From contig CAXXUJ010000002.1 in the NCBI GenBank assembly GCA_963677695.2, positions 248,001 to 312,000 on the forward strand: 64,000 nt of DNA, in the 5' to 3' direction. The notes under the pieces were generated by a model, which worked only from the letters and a program-made list of their open reading frames with translations, made no database searches and was not told where the DNA came from. Every line of letters starts with the position of its first letter. Within the stretch, counting starts at the first letter, position 1. Made by a program: the position numbers and the translations under genes. Origin of the DNA: SABI01 sp963677695. Lineage in GTDB: Bacteria; Spirochaetota; Spirochaetia; Sphaerochaetales; Sphaerochaetaceae. This document shows, in pieces, positions 41,191 to 50,284 of this stretch.

Positions 41191-42531
41191 CTAGTTCTTG
41201 GGAGGATAGACGAGAACCTTCTCCAGTTCCGGTCTCTTTTTGAGGTCATTCTCAAGACCGGCAGCGCGTGCCTTGTTTACATAGTCAGCGTGCTGGAAAG
41301 AGTAGGTGAAGTTGGTGTGCACATCGTAGGTGCCTTCCATGAGAGCGTATGCATCTTCGGTCATGACGAGTTCTTCGTCAGTCGGGATGATATAGATTCT
41401 TGTGGGAGTGCCGTCCTTTGAGATGTCGGTTTCACCGTTTCTGCAGGTCGAGATAAGGTTTTTCTCTTCATCGAGGTGAATACCGAGGATTTCAAGGTCC
41501 TTGGTAGCTCCTCGTCTGATATGGGGAGCCATCTCACCTACACCTGCGGTGTAGACAACCGCATCCACTCTTCCGAGTTCAGCAGCATATGCTCCGATAT
41601 ATTTCTTGATTCTCTGAGTTTCCATGTCGATTGCAAGCTGTGCATGTTCATTGCCGTCAGCTGCCGCATCTCTTACATCACGGCGGTCACTCATGCCGCA
41701 GATGCCTGCAAGTCCGCTCTTCTTGTTGAGAGCTGTATCGACTTCCTTTGCACTCATACCAGTTCTGTTGGAGATGAAGGGGACGATAGCAGGGTCAAGG
41801 TCACCGCTTCGTGTACCCATGACCAGTCCTTCAAGGGGAGTGAGTCCCATGGAGGTGTCGATTGCTTCACCGTTCTTGATTGCACAGACGCTGGCGCCGT
41901 TACCGATGTGGCAGATGATCAGGTTTGTTTCCTTGGGGTCCTTTCCGAGGAGGACGGCAGCTCTCTTTGCTGTGTAGACATAACTGGTTCCGTGGAAACC
42001 ATAGCGTCTCACATTGTAGTGTGAGTACCACTCGTAAGGGACTGCGTACATGAAGGACTTGGCGGGCATGCTCTGGTGCCATGCGGTATCCATCACGATA
42101 GCGTGGGGGATGTTCGGCATGACGTGACGTGCAGCCTCGACGCCCATGATGTTTGCAGGTTCATGAAGAGGTGCGAGGGGGATGAGTTTCTTCACTTCCT
42201 CAAGCACTTCGTCGGTGATAAGGACACTCTGCTTGAATTTCTCACCGCCGTGCACCATTCTGTGACCGACAGCGCCGATTTCGCTCATATCCTTGATGAC
42301 ACCGTATTTCTCATCAAGAAGCATGTCAATGATCAGCTGAATCGCTTCTTCATGTGTAGGACATTGCACCTTCGCGTTGTACTCTTCCGTACCGGTTTTC
42401 TTGTGTTCGATTGTCGAGTATTCAAGCCCGATCCGTTCTACAACTCCGACTGCTAGCACAGCCTTCTCTGTCCAGTCATACACCTGATATTTCGCGGAAG
42501 AACTCCCGCAATTCAGCGTGAGAATGTTCAT
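41191..42531 (-). CDS. ackA: Acetate kinase
   Basis: Interconverts acetyl phosphate + ADP and acetate + ATP, an energy-yielding end step of fermentation. 446 residues, slightly longer than the usual ~400. Motifs: ILTLNCGSSSAKYQV, the catalytic Arg/His regions VGHRMVHGGEKF and FHGTSYVY, ICHIGNGASVCAI, DTSMGLTPLEGLVMGTRSGDLDP and YTAGVGEMAPHIR. Phosphotransacetylase is not in the window. AGGAGGTAG precedes the ATG. Confidence 0.97.
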   Translation of the reverse strand: MNILTLNCGSSSAKYQVYDWTEKAVLAVGVVERIGLEYSTIEHKKTGTEEYNAKVQCPTHEEAIQLIIDMLLDEKYGVIKDMSEIGAVGHRMVHGGEKFKQSVLITDEVLEEVKKLIPLAPLHEPANIMGVEAARHVMPNIPHAIVMDTAWHQSMPAKSFMYAVPYEWYSHYNVRRYGFHGTSYVYTAKRAAVLLGKDPKETNLIICHIGNGASVCAIKNGEAIDTSMGLTPLEGLVMGTRSGDLDPAIVPFISNRTGMSAKEVDTALNKKSGLAGICGMSDRRDVRDAAADGNEHAQLAIDMETQRIKKYIGAYAAELGRVDAVVYTAGVGEMAPHIRRGATKDLEILGIHLDEEKNLISTCRNGETDISKDGTPTRIYIIPTDEELVMTEDAYALMEGTYDVHTNFTYSFQHADYVNKARAAGLENDLKKRPELEKVLVYPPKN

Positions 42532-42585
42532 GACTACCTCCTGGTTAGGTTCATCTAAATTTAGTATGAAATAATTTTTACATGT

Positions 42586-42603
42586 ATTGATTAAAATATC
42601 AAT
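42586..42603. promoter_or_regulatory. AT-rich inverted repeat between ackA and the exported-protein gene
   Basis: ATTGAT (42586-42591), 6-base spacer TAAAAT, ATCAAT (42598-42603). It lies 55 bases upstream of ackA in the divergent region. It recalls an FNR-type site, but the spacer is 6, not 4, so the regulator is unknown. Confidence 0.35.
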
Positions 42604-42644
42604 GTTTCCGATGCAGAGAGTTGCCCGAAACGGTAATCTTTTTT

Positions 42645-43862
42645 ATGAAGCATATGCTTATTTTTATATTTTCTGTAATGATTTTTACTTTGTCTGCAGA
42701 ACATCTGGACCTCAGGTTTACCTCCTCCCTCCTTCGTAGTGATATGAACGTAACACTCGTTCAGAAGAGAGTCTTCGATACGTCTTCCACCCTGTCGACT
42801 GCGTTGACAATTTCCTATGATTCGGTTCTTACTCTTCATCCAACCGTATCCTATGAAAGGGGACGTTTCGTTCTCGGTGATATCTCACGCGATATAAGAT
42901 TCAAGGCATTAGACGGTTCCTACCTCACTCATCGAAGAAGCCGCATCAGTGGAGAGCAGCTGAAGATGTCACCGGGAAACTGGGAGGCGATGTTCGCAGC
43001 TGTGCAGCTTCTGGATGGCGGGTGCCTTGCCGCCGGCTCTACAGCATGCAAGAACGGGCATACGATCTCTTTATCGTTTCTCTCCCCATTCCTGGGATGT
43101 TCAGTCAGGAATGTGAACAGGGATGTGATTGAGGATGCCTCCTATATCGATTTTTCACGTATTCCTCATAGATGGATGTTAGACGCCTATCTTCTCCTGC
43201 ACAAAGATAGCGGGAGGTTCAGTGTGGAGTCTTACCTGAATCTGAGCGGGAGTGATCTTTCCTCGAAGAATGTAATCGATATCGCATTGAGTGAGAACGA
43301 TACGCTCCATGTCACGCAGATCTGGTTCTCCAGATACACTCATGAATGGGATATTCCTGCTCCCTCACCTAAAGGGAGAGAGAAGCTTCGCAGTCTCATA
43401 ATCTGCTCGGGGAAAAGAGGGGATCTCTCCTATAATTTCTCAGCGAAAAGAAGGGTGTATGCATCTCATCCCTTCGCTTCCTACAGGGGAGAGGAGGAGA
43501 GGGAGTTTCTGTGGGAACTGGGAATCGGTGGTGTGGATGTATACTTTAAGAGGGTGTGTCGTACAGATCCTCTTTCAGAGATTCAGGTGGCAAGTGAGTG
43601 GGGAGTGTCGATGAAAAGGTCGGTGTTTCAAGGTGCTTTTACCTGTTCTTACTCGTTCACCTTGTCTGACAGGCCTCCACGTCATCGTCTGACGCTCCGT
43701 TTTGCGGGTGAAAAAGTTCAGACGAAGATTGTCGTCACTCACGATGATGAGCTTTCTGTCACGCTGTCACTGACATATCATATGGAGGGAAAGGGGTGGA
43801 AAGGAAAGGGCTCTATAGGATCGAGAGGTCTGGAAAAGGTGGATCTCACCATCGGCCGATGA
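42645..43862 (+). CDS. Exported beta-rich protein, unknown function
   Basis: 405 residues; no family recognised. A signal peptide is clear (MKHMLIFIFSVMIFTLSA, then EHLD). The rest lacks long hydrophobic helices and alternates short strands of about 8-10 residues with charged turns, suggesting a surface or outer-membrane beta protein. It does not end in an aromatic barrel signature (ends LTIGR). It contains several Cys, unusual for a spirochaete barrel. I start it at ATG 42645; no ribosome-binding site is visible. Its 3' end overlaps murB, on the other strand, by 17 bases. Confidence 0.6.
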   Translation: MKHMLIFIFSVMIFTLSAEHLDLRFTSSLLRSDMNVTLVQKRVFDTSSTLSTALTISYDSVLTLHPTVSYERGRFVLGDISRDIRFKALDGSYLTHRRSRISGEQLKMSPGNWEAMFAAVQLLDGGCLAAGSTACKNGHTISLSFLSPFLGCSVRNVNRDVIEDASYIDFSRIPHRWMLDAYLLLHKDSGRFSVESYLNLSGSDLSSKNVIDIALSENDTLHVTQIWFSRYTHEWDIPAPSPKGREKLRSLIICSGKRGDLSYNFSAKRRVYASHPFASYRGEEEREFLWELGIGGVDVYFKRVCRTDPLSEIQVASEWGVSMKRSVFQGAFTCSYSFTLSDRPPRHRLTLRFAGEKVQTKIVVTHDDELSVTLSLTYHMEGKGWKGKGSIGSRGLEKVDLTIGR

Positions 43863-44760
43863 GCATCACTTCCCGTTCAAGCTCAATGCCGTATTCCTTC
43901 TTCACTCTCTCCTTGATCTGTTCACTTAGAAGAAAGATGTCTTCACTCTTCGTCTCACGCGATACGTTCACGATGTAATTTGCGTGGGAGTTACTCACCA
44001 TCGCACCGCCCTGGCGGACATTCTTCATCCCGAGACGGTCTATCAGCTTCCCGGCAGATTCCCCTTCGGGGTTCTTGAACATGCAGCCGGCACTCGGCAG
44101 ATCGTACTGCCCCTGCTGCAGCCGCTGGTTCCTGCTCTTCTCCTTCAGCTGCCTTGCCTCACTCGTGTTGCGGTGGGGGGAGAGCCTGAGGGCGATTTCA
44201 TACAGGACATAGGGTTTCCCGGTGAAGAAACTGGTGCGGTAGCTGTTCTGAAGGATCTGAGGATAGTATCGGTAGAGGTTTCCGTCATAATCGAGGTAAT
44301 CGACCCACTCGAGGACTTCTGCTATCGAGTAGTTGATCAGTCCCGCATTCCCTCTGACAGCTCCTCCGAGCGTTCCCGGAATACCGCCGAAAGGCTCAAG
44401 ACCGCTGAGATTGTGTTCGATGGTAGAGTTTATCAGCTTATCGAGTGAAACCCCGCACTGAGAGACGCTGAGAAGCCCCCTCACATGGGAGGAAGAGAGT
44501 CGTGAGGTGTGAATGACAAGCCCTTCCACTCCAGCGTCGCTTATAAGGACATTGGAGCCTCCTCCGAGGATCGTGACTGGGAGTTTTTTCTCCTTCGCCC
44601 AGAGGAGAGAACCCCTGAGTTCCTCGAGATTTCTCGGTCTGGCAAGGAAATCAGCATTCCCTCCGGTACGGTAGGTGCACAGCTGACGAAGAGGAGCATC
44701 GGAGACGATTATCTCCTCTATATTGATTTTTTCATTTTCATCCCGTATTGTTGTATTCAC
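43846..44760 (-). CDS. murB: UDP-N-acetylenolpyruvoylglucosamine reductase
   Basis: FAD enzyme that reduces the enolpyruvyl group to make UDP-MurNAc. 304 residues. FAD-binding part: TYRTGGNADFLARPRNLEEL, TILGGGSNVLISD, GLEPFGGIPGTLGGAVRGNAG. The C-terminal substrate part: SAGCMFKNPEGESAGKLID, where a Cys stands at the position of the proton-donating Ser of E. coli MurB (Cys is also found in some families), then GGAMVSNSHANYIVN. The start is GTG 44760 without a ribosome-binding site, 6 bases after a promoter -10 box. Confidence 0.93.
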   Translation of the reverse strand: MNTTIRDENEKINIEEIIVSDAPLRQLCTYRTGGNADFLARPRNLEELRGSLLWAKEKKLPVTILGGGSNVLISDAGVEGLVIHTSRLSSSHVRGLLSVSQCGVSLDKLINSTIEHNLSGLEPFGGIPGTLGGAVRGNAGLINYSIAEVLEWVDYLDYDGNLYRYYPQILQNSYRTSFFTGKPYVLYEIALRLSPHRNTSEARQLKEKSRNQRLQQGQYDLPSAGCMFKNPEGESAGKLIDRLGMKNVRQGGAMVSNSHANYIVNVSRETKSEDIFLLSEQIKERVKKEYGIELEREVMLIGRW

Positions 44761-44766
44761 ACGGGT

Positions 44767-44795
44767 ATACTATCCCATTTTTTCAAGCCGTTCAA
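44767..44795 (-). promoter_or_regulatory. murB promoter, placed for a leaderless transcript
   Basis: Minus strand: -35 TTGAAC (44790-44795), 17-base spacer, -10 TAGTAT (44767-44772), then 6 bases to GTG. On the plus strand the same bases contain TATACT (44766-44771), a possible -10 for cysS, so the two promoters may share DNA. Confidence 0.45.
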
Positions 44796-44833
44796 TGATG
44801 TGTGCTGAAAACGTGTGCAGAGAAGGAAATTTC

Positions 44834-46246
44834 ATGGAAGTATCTATATATAATACAATGAGCAGAAGTATCGAACCGTTTATTCCCCTTGAGAAGGGAA
44901 AGGTCGGAATGTACTGCTGCGGTCCCACCGTCTACAACTACGCTCACATAGGTAATCTGAGGACCTATATCTTCGAGGACCTGCTCCACCGCATTCTCAC
45001 CTACAGCGGTTATGATCTCACCCACGTGATGAATATCACAGACGTGGGACACCTCAGCGATGACGGGGACGAGGGTGAAGATAAGATGGAGAGGCGTTCC
45101 CGCGAATCGGGAATGAGCGTCTACGATATAGCCGAGATGTATACGAAGAGTTTCTTTACAGATACCTCAGCACTCAATATCATCACCCCCGATGTCACCT
45201 GCCGTGCAACGGCCCATATAGGAGAGATGATCGGCCTGATCAGACGTCTCGAGAAGAACGGTCATACCTATATCAGCGGCGGCAATGTCTATTTCAGTAT
45301 CGATACCTTCCCCGCATACGGCCGCATGGCACGGCTGAAGCTGGATCAGCTCAGCAGCGGAGCGCGTATCGAGGTGGATGAGAACAAGAGGAACCCGAAG
45401 GATTTCGTCCTCTGGTTCACGAAGGGAAAGTTCGAGAACCAGACGATGAAGTGGGACAGCCCCTGGGGCGTCGGGTATCCCGGATGGCACCTCGAGTGTT
45501 CCGCTATGAGCATGAAATACCTCGGTGAATCGTTCGATATCCACTGCGGAGGCATTGACCATGTGAGCGTTCATCACACCAATGAGATCGCCCAGAGTGA
45601 AGCAGCCACAGGAAAGGAGTGGGTGAAGTACTGGGTACATGGCGAGTTTCTCATCGACGAGACAGGAAAGATGTCCAAATCGAAGGGTGACTTCCTTACC
45701 ATCTCCTTACTGAAGGAAAAAGGGTACGATGCTCTCGATTACCGCTATTTCTGCCTGACCGGCCATTACCGCTCTCAGCTCATTTTCAGCTGGGACGCCC
45801 TCAGTGCCGCACGTTCAGGGCGCACCAACCTGAAGAAGCAGGTCGCTTCTCTCATTCAGGAGACAGGCGGGAAGAAAACGGAAATCAGCAGCGATGCAGC
45901 TCAGGCTGTTCTCGATGAGTTCAATGGACATATCACGACAGATCTCCATGTTCCCCAGGCCCTTGCTGTTCTGTGGAAGCTGATGAAGGATAAAGATATC
46001 ACCTCCGGTGAGAAGCTCTCACTCATCGAGATGATGGATTCCATCTTCGCTCTTGACCTCCTGAAAGAGGAGAAAAAGGAGAGTGAGCCGATTCCTCAGG
46101 AGATTCTCGATCTTGTACAGAAGAGAGCTGAAGCGAAGAAGGCGAGGGATTTCGCTCTTGCCGATTCTCTTCGTGATGAAATAGGTGAAAAAGGGTATAC
46201 TGTAAAGGATACGAAAGACGGAGCTGAAATATTCAGAAATATGTAA
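44834..46246 (+). CDS. cysS: Cysteine--tRNA ligase
   Basis: Charges tRNA-Cys. 470 residues, class Ia. Motifs: MYCCGPTVYNYAHIGNLRTY with the zinc Cys and a HIGN signature, GWHLECSAM and HCGGIDHVSVHHTNEIAQSEA with further zinc ligands, and KMSKSKGDF. The C-terminal DALR-type domain ends with the KKARDFALADSLRDEIGEKGY segment. I start at ATG 44834 after AGAAGGAAA; the frame is open for 37 codons upstream without family similarity and overlapping the murB promoter. Confidence 0.96.
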   Translation: MEVSIYNTMSRSIEPFIPLEKGKVGMYCCGPTVYNYAHIGNLRTYIFEDLLHRILTYSGYDLTHVMNITDVGHLSDDGDEGEDKMERRSRESGMSVYDIAEMYTKSFFTDTSALNIITPDVTCRATAHIGEMIGLIRRLEKNGHTYISGGNVYFSIDTFPAYGRMARLKLDQLSSGARIEVDENKRNPKDFVLWFTKGKFENQTMKWDSPWGVGYPGWHLECSAMSMKYLGESFDIHCGGIDHVSVHHTNEIAQSEAATGKEWVKYWVHGEFLIDETGKMSKSKGDFLTISLLKEKGYDALDYRYFCLTGHYRSQLIFSWDALSAARSGRTNLKKQVASLIQETGGKKTEISSDAAQAVLDEFNGHITTDLHVPQALAVLWKLMKDKDITSGEKLSLIEMMDSIFALDLLKEEKKESEPIPQEILDLVQKRAEAKKARDFALADSLRDEIGEKGYTVKDTKDGAEIFRNM

Positions 46247-46274
46247 CCGATGAATCAGGTGAGTTGTTAAACAT

Positions 46275-46805
46275 ATGGAAATAAAAAGTAGCGAGAATGC
46301 ATCATTTCAGAAAGTGTACGAAGAAGTGTTTCCAGTTCTGATGCGAGTTGCATACCATGTGACCTATAACATGGATGTTTCTGAAGATATCGTGCAGGAG
46401 GCGTTCATTCGATTCTACGAGAAGAATATTGATTTCAAATCACTGGATGAAGCTAAGTACTGGTTGATACGAGTGACTAAAAATCTGGCGATCAACGTGG
46501 TAAAGAGGAAATCGAGGGAGAAGGCAATGGTCGATAAGATCAAGAAAATTCCCAAGACCCCAGTGCAGAACGGTGAAGATATTCTTCTCGACTCTGAAAC
46601 GAAAGAGATGGTGAGGATGGCTGTGGAGAAGCTGCCCGAGAAGCTGAAGTCGGTTTTAATACTGAAGGAGTACGCCGACTTGAACTACAAGCAGATCGGA
46701 CTGATTCTCAAGATTTCCGAAAGCAATGTGAAGGTCAGGATTCATCGGGCCAGAAAGATGATGAGCTCGATGATAGACCGGGGAGAATTACATGTGTCTA
46801 GATGA
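46275..46805 (+). CDS. ECF-type sigma factor
   Basis: 176 residues. Region 2 lies at about 15-85, including DVSEDIVQEAFIRFYEK for core binding and -10 melting. Region 4 lies at about 115-170 with a helix-turn-helix, LNYKQIGLILKISESNVKVRIHRARKMM. No region 1 or 3, as in extracytoplasmic-function sigma factors. The next gene, overlapping by 14 bases, encodes a zinc-binding anti-sigma factor, so activity is presumably released by an envelope or redox signal. AGGTGAG precedes the ATG. Confidence 0.9.
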   Translation: MEIKSSENASFQKVYEEVFPVLMRVAYHVTYNMDVSEDIVQEAFIRFYEKNIDFKSLDEAKYWLIRVTKNLAINVVKRKSREKAMVDKIKKIPKTPVQNGEDILLDSETKEMVRMAVEKLPEKLKSVLILKEYADLNYKQIGLILKISESNVKVRIHRARKMMSSMIDRGELHVSR

Positions 46806-47346
46806 TCAGATTTTAAATACCTACCTTGATGATGAACTCGTTGAACCCTGGAAGACACAGGTCATTGAACATCTCAAGTACTGCAGCGCCTGTAACAGCA
46901 GATATGAACAGCTTAAGGCTGTGCACACCATGGTGAGTTCCTCACGCCTGAAGGACGAGGAAGTTGATGAGTCCAAAGACAAGATCTATGCCTTCCTTGA
47001 GAACAAATATCTCAAGAAAGAGAAGAAGATCAAATTCCTGAACCGTGACTTTCGTGTGAAGTCTTCAGCTGTCATTGGGGTTGCCGCAGCCTTCGTACTG
47101 ATGTTCGTCGGAGCCCTTACCCTTAATTCACCGACGCTGAAGGATGAGAATGTGATCATTCCTCAGGTTGTCGAGGCTCAGGGACAGGGTGCGACCCAGG
47201 TAAGAGCAACAGAAAATCTTGCCGCAAGCCAGATTCTTTCAAACCTATCCCTCGAGGAGATCCTTTCCTATCTTGATTCCAAGGGCTATGAAGTTGACCT
47301 TACCCTGAAATCAGTTACAGTCCTCGGTGACGGCACTGGAAATTAA
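46792..47346 (+). CDS. Membrane anti-sigma factor with zf-HC2 domain
   Basis: 184 residues. The N-terminal zinc-binding anti-sigma motif is visible in VIEHLKYCSACNSRYEQLK (His-x3-Cys-x2-Cys, residues about 25-32). A single transmembrane helix (about 88-107, SSAVIGVAAAFVLMFVGAL) separates it from an ~75-residue outer part with ILSNLSLEEILSYLDSKGY. It should hold the overlapping ECF sigma factor at the membrane. No site-1 protease gene lies nearby, and a strong terminator closes the pair. Confidence 0.85.
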   Translation: MCLDDQILNTYLDDELVEPWKTQVIEHLKYCSACNSRYEQLKAVHTMVSSSRLKDEEVDESKDKIYAFLENKYLKKEKKIKFLNRDFRVKSSAVIGVAAAFVLMFVGALTLNSPTLKDENVIIPQVVEAQGQGATQVRATENLAASQILSNLSLEEILSYLDSKGYEVDLTLKSVTVLGDGTGN

Positions 47347-47386
47347 CGAGACTCCAGCAGCGTTCAATCACCGATTGTTATAACGA

Positions 47387-47417
47387 CAGACCTGTCCCTT
47401 CCGGATGGGTCTGTTTT
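47387..47417 (+). terminator. Terminator of the sigma/anti-sigma pair
   Basis: CAGACC (47387-47392) pairs with GGTCTG (47408-47413), and inside it TCC with GGA, linked by two G-U pairs, giving an 11-bp stem with a 5-base loop, then TTTT. Confidence 0.75.
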
Positions 47418-47439
47418 CGTTTGTGGAGCTGAAATCGTG

Positions 47440-47468
47440 TTGTAACACTGCCCCGATTTTGATACTAT
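47440..47468 (+). promoter_or_regulatory. valS promoter
   Basis: -35 TTGTAA (47440-47445), 17-base spacer, -10 TACTAT (47463-47468). The leader would be about 25 bases, too short for a T-box, with GAGGAG before the ATG. Confidence 0.6.
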
Positions 47469-47500
47469 GCTGAAACATAGTGTGCAAATGAGGAGCCTTC

Positions 47501-50155
47501 ATGAAATCGATAGAATTAGAGAAAAGCTATAACCCCGCAGAGTTCGAGGAGAAGATCTATAATACGTGGAAAGAGAAGAATCTTTTCGCCCCCTCAGCCG
47601 AAGGTAAGGAAACCTATACCATCGTCATGCCTCCTCCGAATGTAACGGGCATTCTCCACATGGGACATGCACTCAACAATACCCTTCAGGACATCCTGAC
47701 CCGCTACAAGAGAATGAGCGGATACGATACTCTCTGGCTTCCAGGTACCGACCACGCTGGGATTGCGACCCAGCACGTTGTCGAGAGAGAGCTGAGAGCA
47801 AGAGGGGAGTCAAGGACTCATCTCGGCAGAGAGAAGTTCCTTGAAGAGACCTGGAAGGTGAAGGACCGTCACCACACGATCATCAAGAAACAGCTTGAGA
47901 AGATCGGAAGCAGCTGTGACTGGAACCGTGAGCGCTTCACAATGGATGAAGGGCTTTCGAAAGCTGTCCGTGAATCATTTGTCACCCTCTATGAAAGAAA
48001 CCTGATCTACAAGGGAAAGTACCTTGTCAATTACTGTACAAGCTGCGGAACAGCCCTCGCTGACGATGAGGTTGAATACCACGCAGTGAACGGTGCTTTG
48101 TACCAGGTGAATTACCCCTATCAGGATAAAGAAGGCGGTATTACCGTTGCAACGACACGTCCCGAAACGATGTTCGGGGACGTCGCTGTCGCTGTCCATC
48201 CCGATGATGAGAGGTACAGAGACCTCATCGGTACCAATGTCATCCTTCCCCTCGCCAATATCCCCATCCCCATCATTGCTGATGCCTATGTCGATATGGA
48301 ATTCGGTACCGGTATGGTCAAGATCACCCCTGCCCATGACCCCAATGACTGGGCTATCGGTCAGCGCCATGATCTTGCAGTGAAAAATATCCTCAATCCC
48401 GACGGAACGCTCAATGAAGAAGTTCCTGAAGAGTACAGAGGTCTCGATGTGATCACCGCCCGCAAGAAGGTCGTTGCCGACCTGAAAGAGCAGGGCTATC
48501 TTCTCGACCACAAGGATCACGGACACGATGTCGGTCACTGTTATCGATGTTCGACCGTCATTGAACCCTATGTGAGCGACCAGTGGTTCGTCTCGATGAA
48601 GGGAATGGCCGACAAGGCCCTCAAGGCATGGGAAGACGATAAGATCCATTTCTATGCAAAGAGATGGGAGAATACCTACAGCCACTGGCTGAGAAATATC
48701 AAGGACTGGTGTATCAGCCGCCAGCTCTGGTGGGGACACCGTATTCCTGTGTGGTACTGCGAGGATTGCGGCCATATGATGGTGGAACGGGAAGACCCTT
48801 CACACTGCTCGAAGTGTAACAGCACCAATCTTCGACAGGAAGAGGATGTCCTTGACACCTGGTTCAGCAGCTGGCTCTGGCCGTTCAGCACCCTCGGCTG
48901 GCCCGAGAATACTGACGACATGAAGCGTTTCTTCAAGACCAATACCCTGGTCACAGGGTACGATATCATCTTCTTCTGGGTCTCGAGAATGATCATGGCT
49001 TCCCTTGAGTTCCTTGATGAAGTTCCCTTCAATGATATCTATATCACAGGACTTGTGAGAGACAAGCAGGGAAGGAAAATGTCCAAGTCACTCGGAAACG
49101 GTATCGACCCGATCGATGTCGTCAAAGAGTACGGGGCAGATGCGATGAAGTTCACCCTCTGTTACCTTGCTGCGCAGGGACAGGATATCCTCATCGACTT
49201 CGAATCGTTCAAGCTCGGTTCCCGCTTCGCGAACAAGGTATGGAATGCAACCCGCTTCCTCCTGATGAACCTGGACGGAAGAGAGCTTGTCAAACCTGAC
49301 ATGTCCCGCCTCTCTATCGTCGATGCATGGATGTACCACAAGGTGAACCTTGCAGCGAAGGGAGTGGAGGAAGCTCTTGCTCAGTACCGTTTCAATGACG
49401 CCGCAGGCTATATCTACGATGTCTTCTGGAATGACTTCTGTGACTGGTATGTCGAAGTGACGAAGTTCAATCTCAACGCAAAGAGTGAAGAGGAGAAAGA
49501 CCTTACCGTCGCCTTCATGCTCGATATCCTGGCGACCCTGATGCGTCTCATGCACCCGTTCCTCTCCTTCATCAGTGAAGAGATCTACATGAAGCTGCCT
49601 AACACAGATGGTATGATCATCAATGCGGAGTACCCTGTCTATGCTGAGGAACTCAACTTCGAAGAAGCGTATGCAACGGTTCAGTCGATGCAGGAGTTCG
49701 TTCGTTCGGTAAGAGCTCTCAAGAGTGAACTGGTCATACCTGCAGAGAGGAAACTTACGATCATCTACCGTCCAGATGAGAACAACATCGTGTGGAAGTT
49801 CATTGAAGAAGAGAAGGATCTCATTGCCTCCTTCATCAATGCGAGCTCCCTCATAGTTGATGTCGATCACACTGATGATATAGCTGGAGCTGTTCCTGCC
49901 TCAGGTTCAGGCTTCGAAGCCTTTGTCGTGGTCAAGGATGCGATCGATGTGAATACAGAGATATCCCGTATCGAGAAGGAACTCGAAAAGAACGAGAAAT
50001 CACTCAAGCAGAGCACTGCAAAGCTGAGTAACGAGAAGTTCACTCAGAACGCTAAACCGGAAGCGGTGGAGAAGGAGAGGCAGAAGCTTGCAGAGTTCAC
50101 AGAGAAGAAGGAGAAGGGGCTCAAGCATCTGGAGCTTCTCAACAATTTGAAATAA
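47501..50155 (+). CDS. valS: Valine--tRNA ligase
   Basis: Charges tRNA-Val and edits misactivated threonine. 884 residues, class Ia. Motifs: PPPNVTGILHMGHALNN (HMGH), the editing domain with TTRPETMFGDVAVAVHP and GTGMVKITPAHDPNDW, a zinc-like CEDCGHM and CSKCNS pair, then RKMSKSLGNGIDP (KMSKS) and the anticodon-binding domain. The last ~65 residues form the coiled-coil arm that contacts tRNA (LEKNEKSLKQSTAKLSNEKF). Single-gene unit with its own promoter and terminator. Confidence 0.98.
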   Translation: MKSIELEKSYNPAEFEEKIYNTWKEKNLFAPSAEGKETYTIVMPPPNVTGILHMGHALNNTLQDILTRYKRMSGYDTLWLPGTDHAGIATQHVVERELRARGESRTHLGREKFLEETWKVKDRHHTIIKKQLEKIGSSCDWNRERFTMDEGLSKAVRESFVTLYERNLIYKGKYLVNYCTSCGTALADDEVEYHAVNGALYQVNYPYQDKEGGITVATTRPETMFGDVAVAVHPDDERYRDLIGTNVILPLANIPIPIIADAYVDMEFGTGMVKITPAHDPNDWAIGQRHDLAVKNILNPDGTLNEEVPEEYRGLDVITARKKVVADLKEQGYLLDHKDHGHDVGHCYRCSTVIEPYVSDQWFVSMKGMADKALKAWEDDKIHFYAKRWENTYSHWLRNIKDWCISRQLWWGHRIPVWYCEDCGHMMVEREDPSHCSKCNSTNLRQEEDVLDTWFSSWLWPFSTLGWPENTDDMKRFFKTNTLVTGYDIIFFWVSRMIMASLEFLDEVPFNDIYITGLVRDKQGRKMSKSLGNGIDPIDVVKEYGADAMKFTLCYLAAQGQDILIDFESFKLGSRFANKVWNATRFLLMNLDGRELVKPDMSRLSIVDAWMYHKVNLAAKGVEEALAQYRFNDAAGYIYDVFWNDFCDWYVEVTKFNLNAKSEEEKDLTVAFMLDILATLMRLMHPFLSFISEEIYMKLPNTDGMIINAEYPVYAEELNFEEAYATVQSMQEFVRSVRALKSELVIPAERKLTIIYRPDENNIVWKFIEEEKDLIASFINASSLIVDVDHTDDIAGAVPASGSGFEAFVVVKDAIDVNTEISRIEKELEKNEKSLKQSTAKLSNEKFTQNAKPEAVEKERQKLAEFTEKKEKGLKHLELLNNLK

Positions 50156-50178
50156 AAGGTGATTAACCATCCATAAAG

Positions 50179-50219
50179 AGGTGTCTGCAGTCTGAGAGAG
50201 GGCCGCAGATGCCTTTTTT
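50179..50219 (+). terminator. valS terminator
   Basis: AGGTGTCTGC (50179-50188) pairs with GCAGATGCCT (50205-50214) over 10 bp with two G-U pairs, followed by a run of T. Confidence 0.8.
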
Positions 50220-50249
50220 CGTATTCCTGATCTTTCTTGAAATTTTATC

Positions 50250-50278
50250 TGGGCAGATGGAACGAATTTGCGTACAAT
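50250..50278 (+). promoter_or_regulatory. Promoter of the GNAT gene
   Basis: -35 TGGGCA (50250-50255), 17-base spacer, -10 TACAAT (50273-50278). The ATG at 50285 follows 6 bases after the -10, implying a leaderless message. Confidence 0.45.
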
Positions 50279-50284
50279 ATGAGC

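Noticed and set aside
42586..42603. FNR-type site before ackA
   Set aside because: The half-sites TTGAT/ATCAA fit but the spacer is 6 and not 4 bases; kept only as an unnamed inverted repeat.
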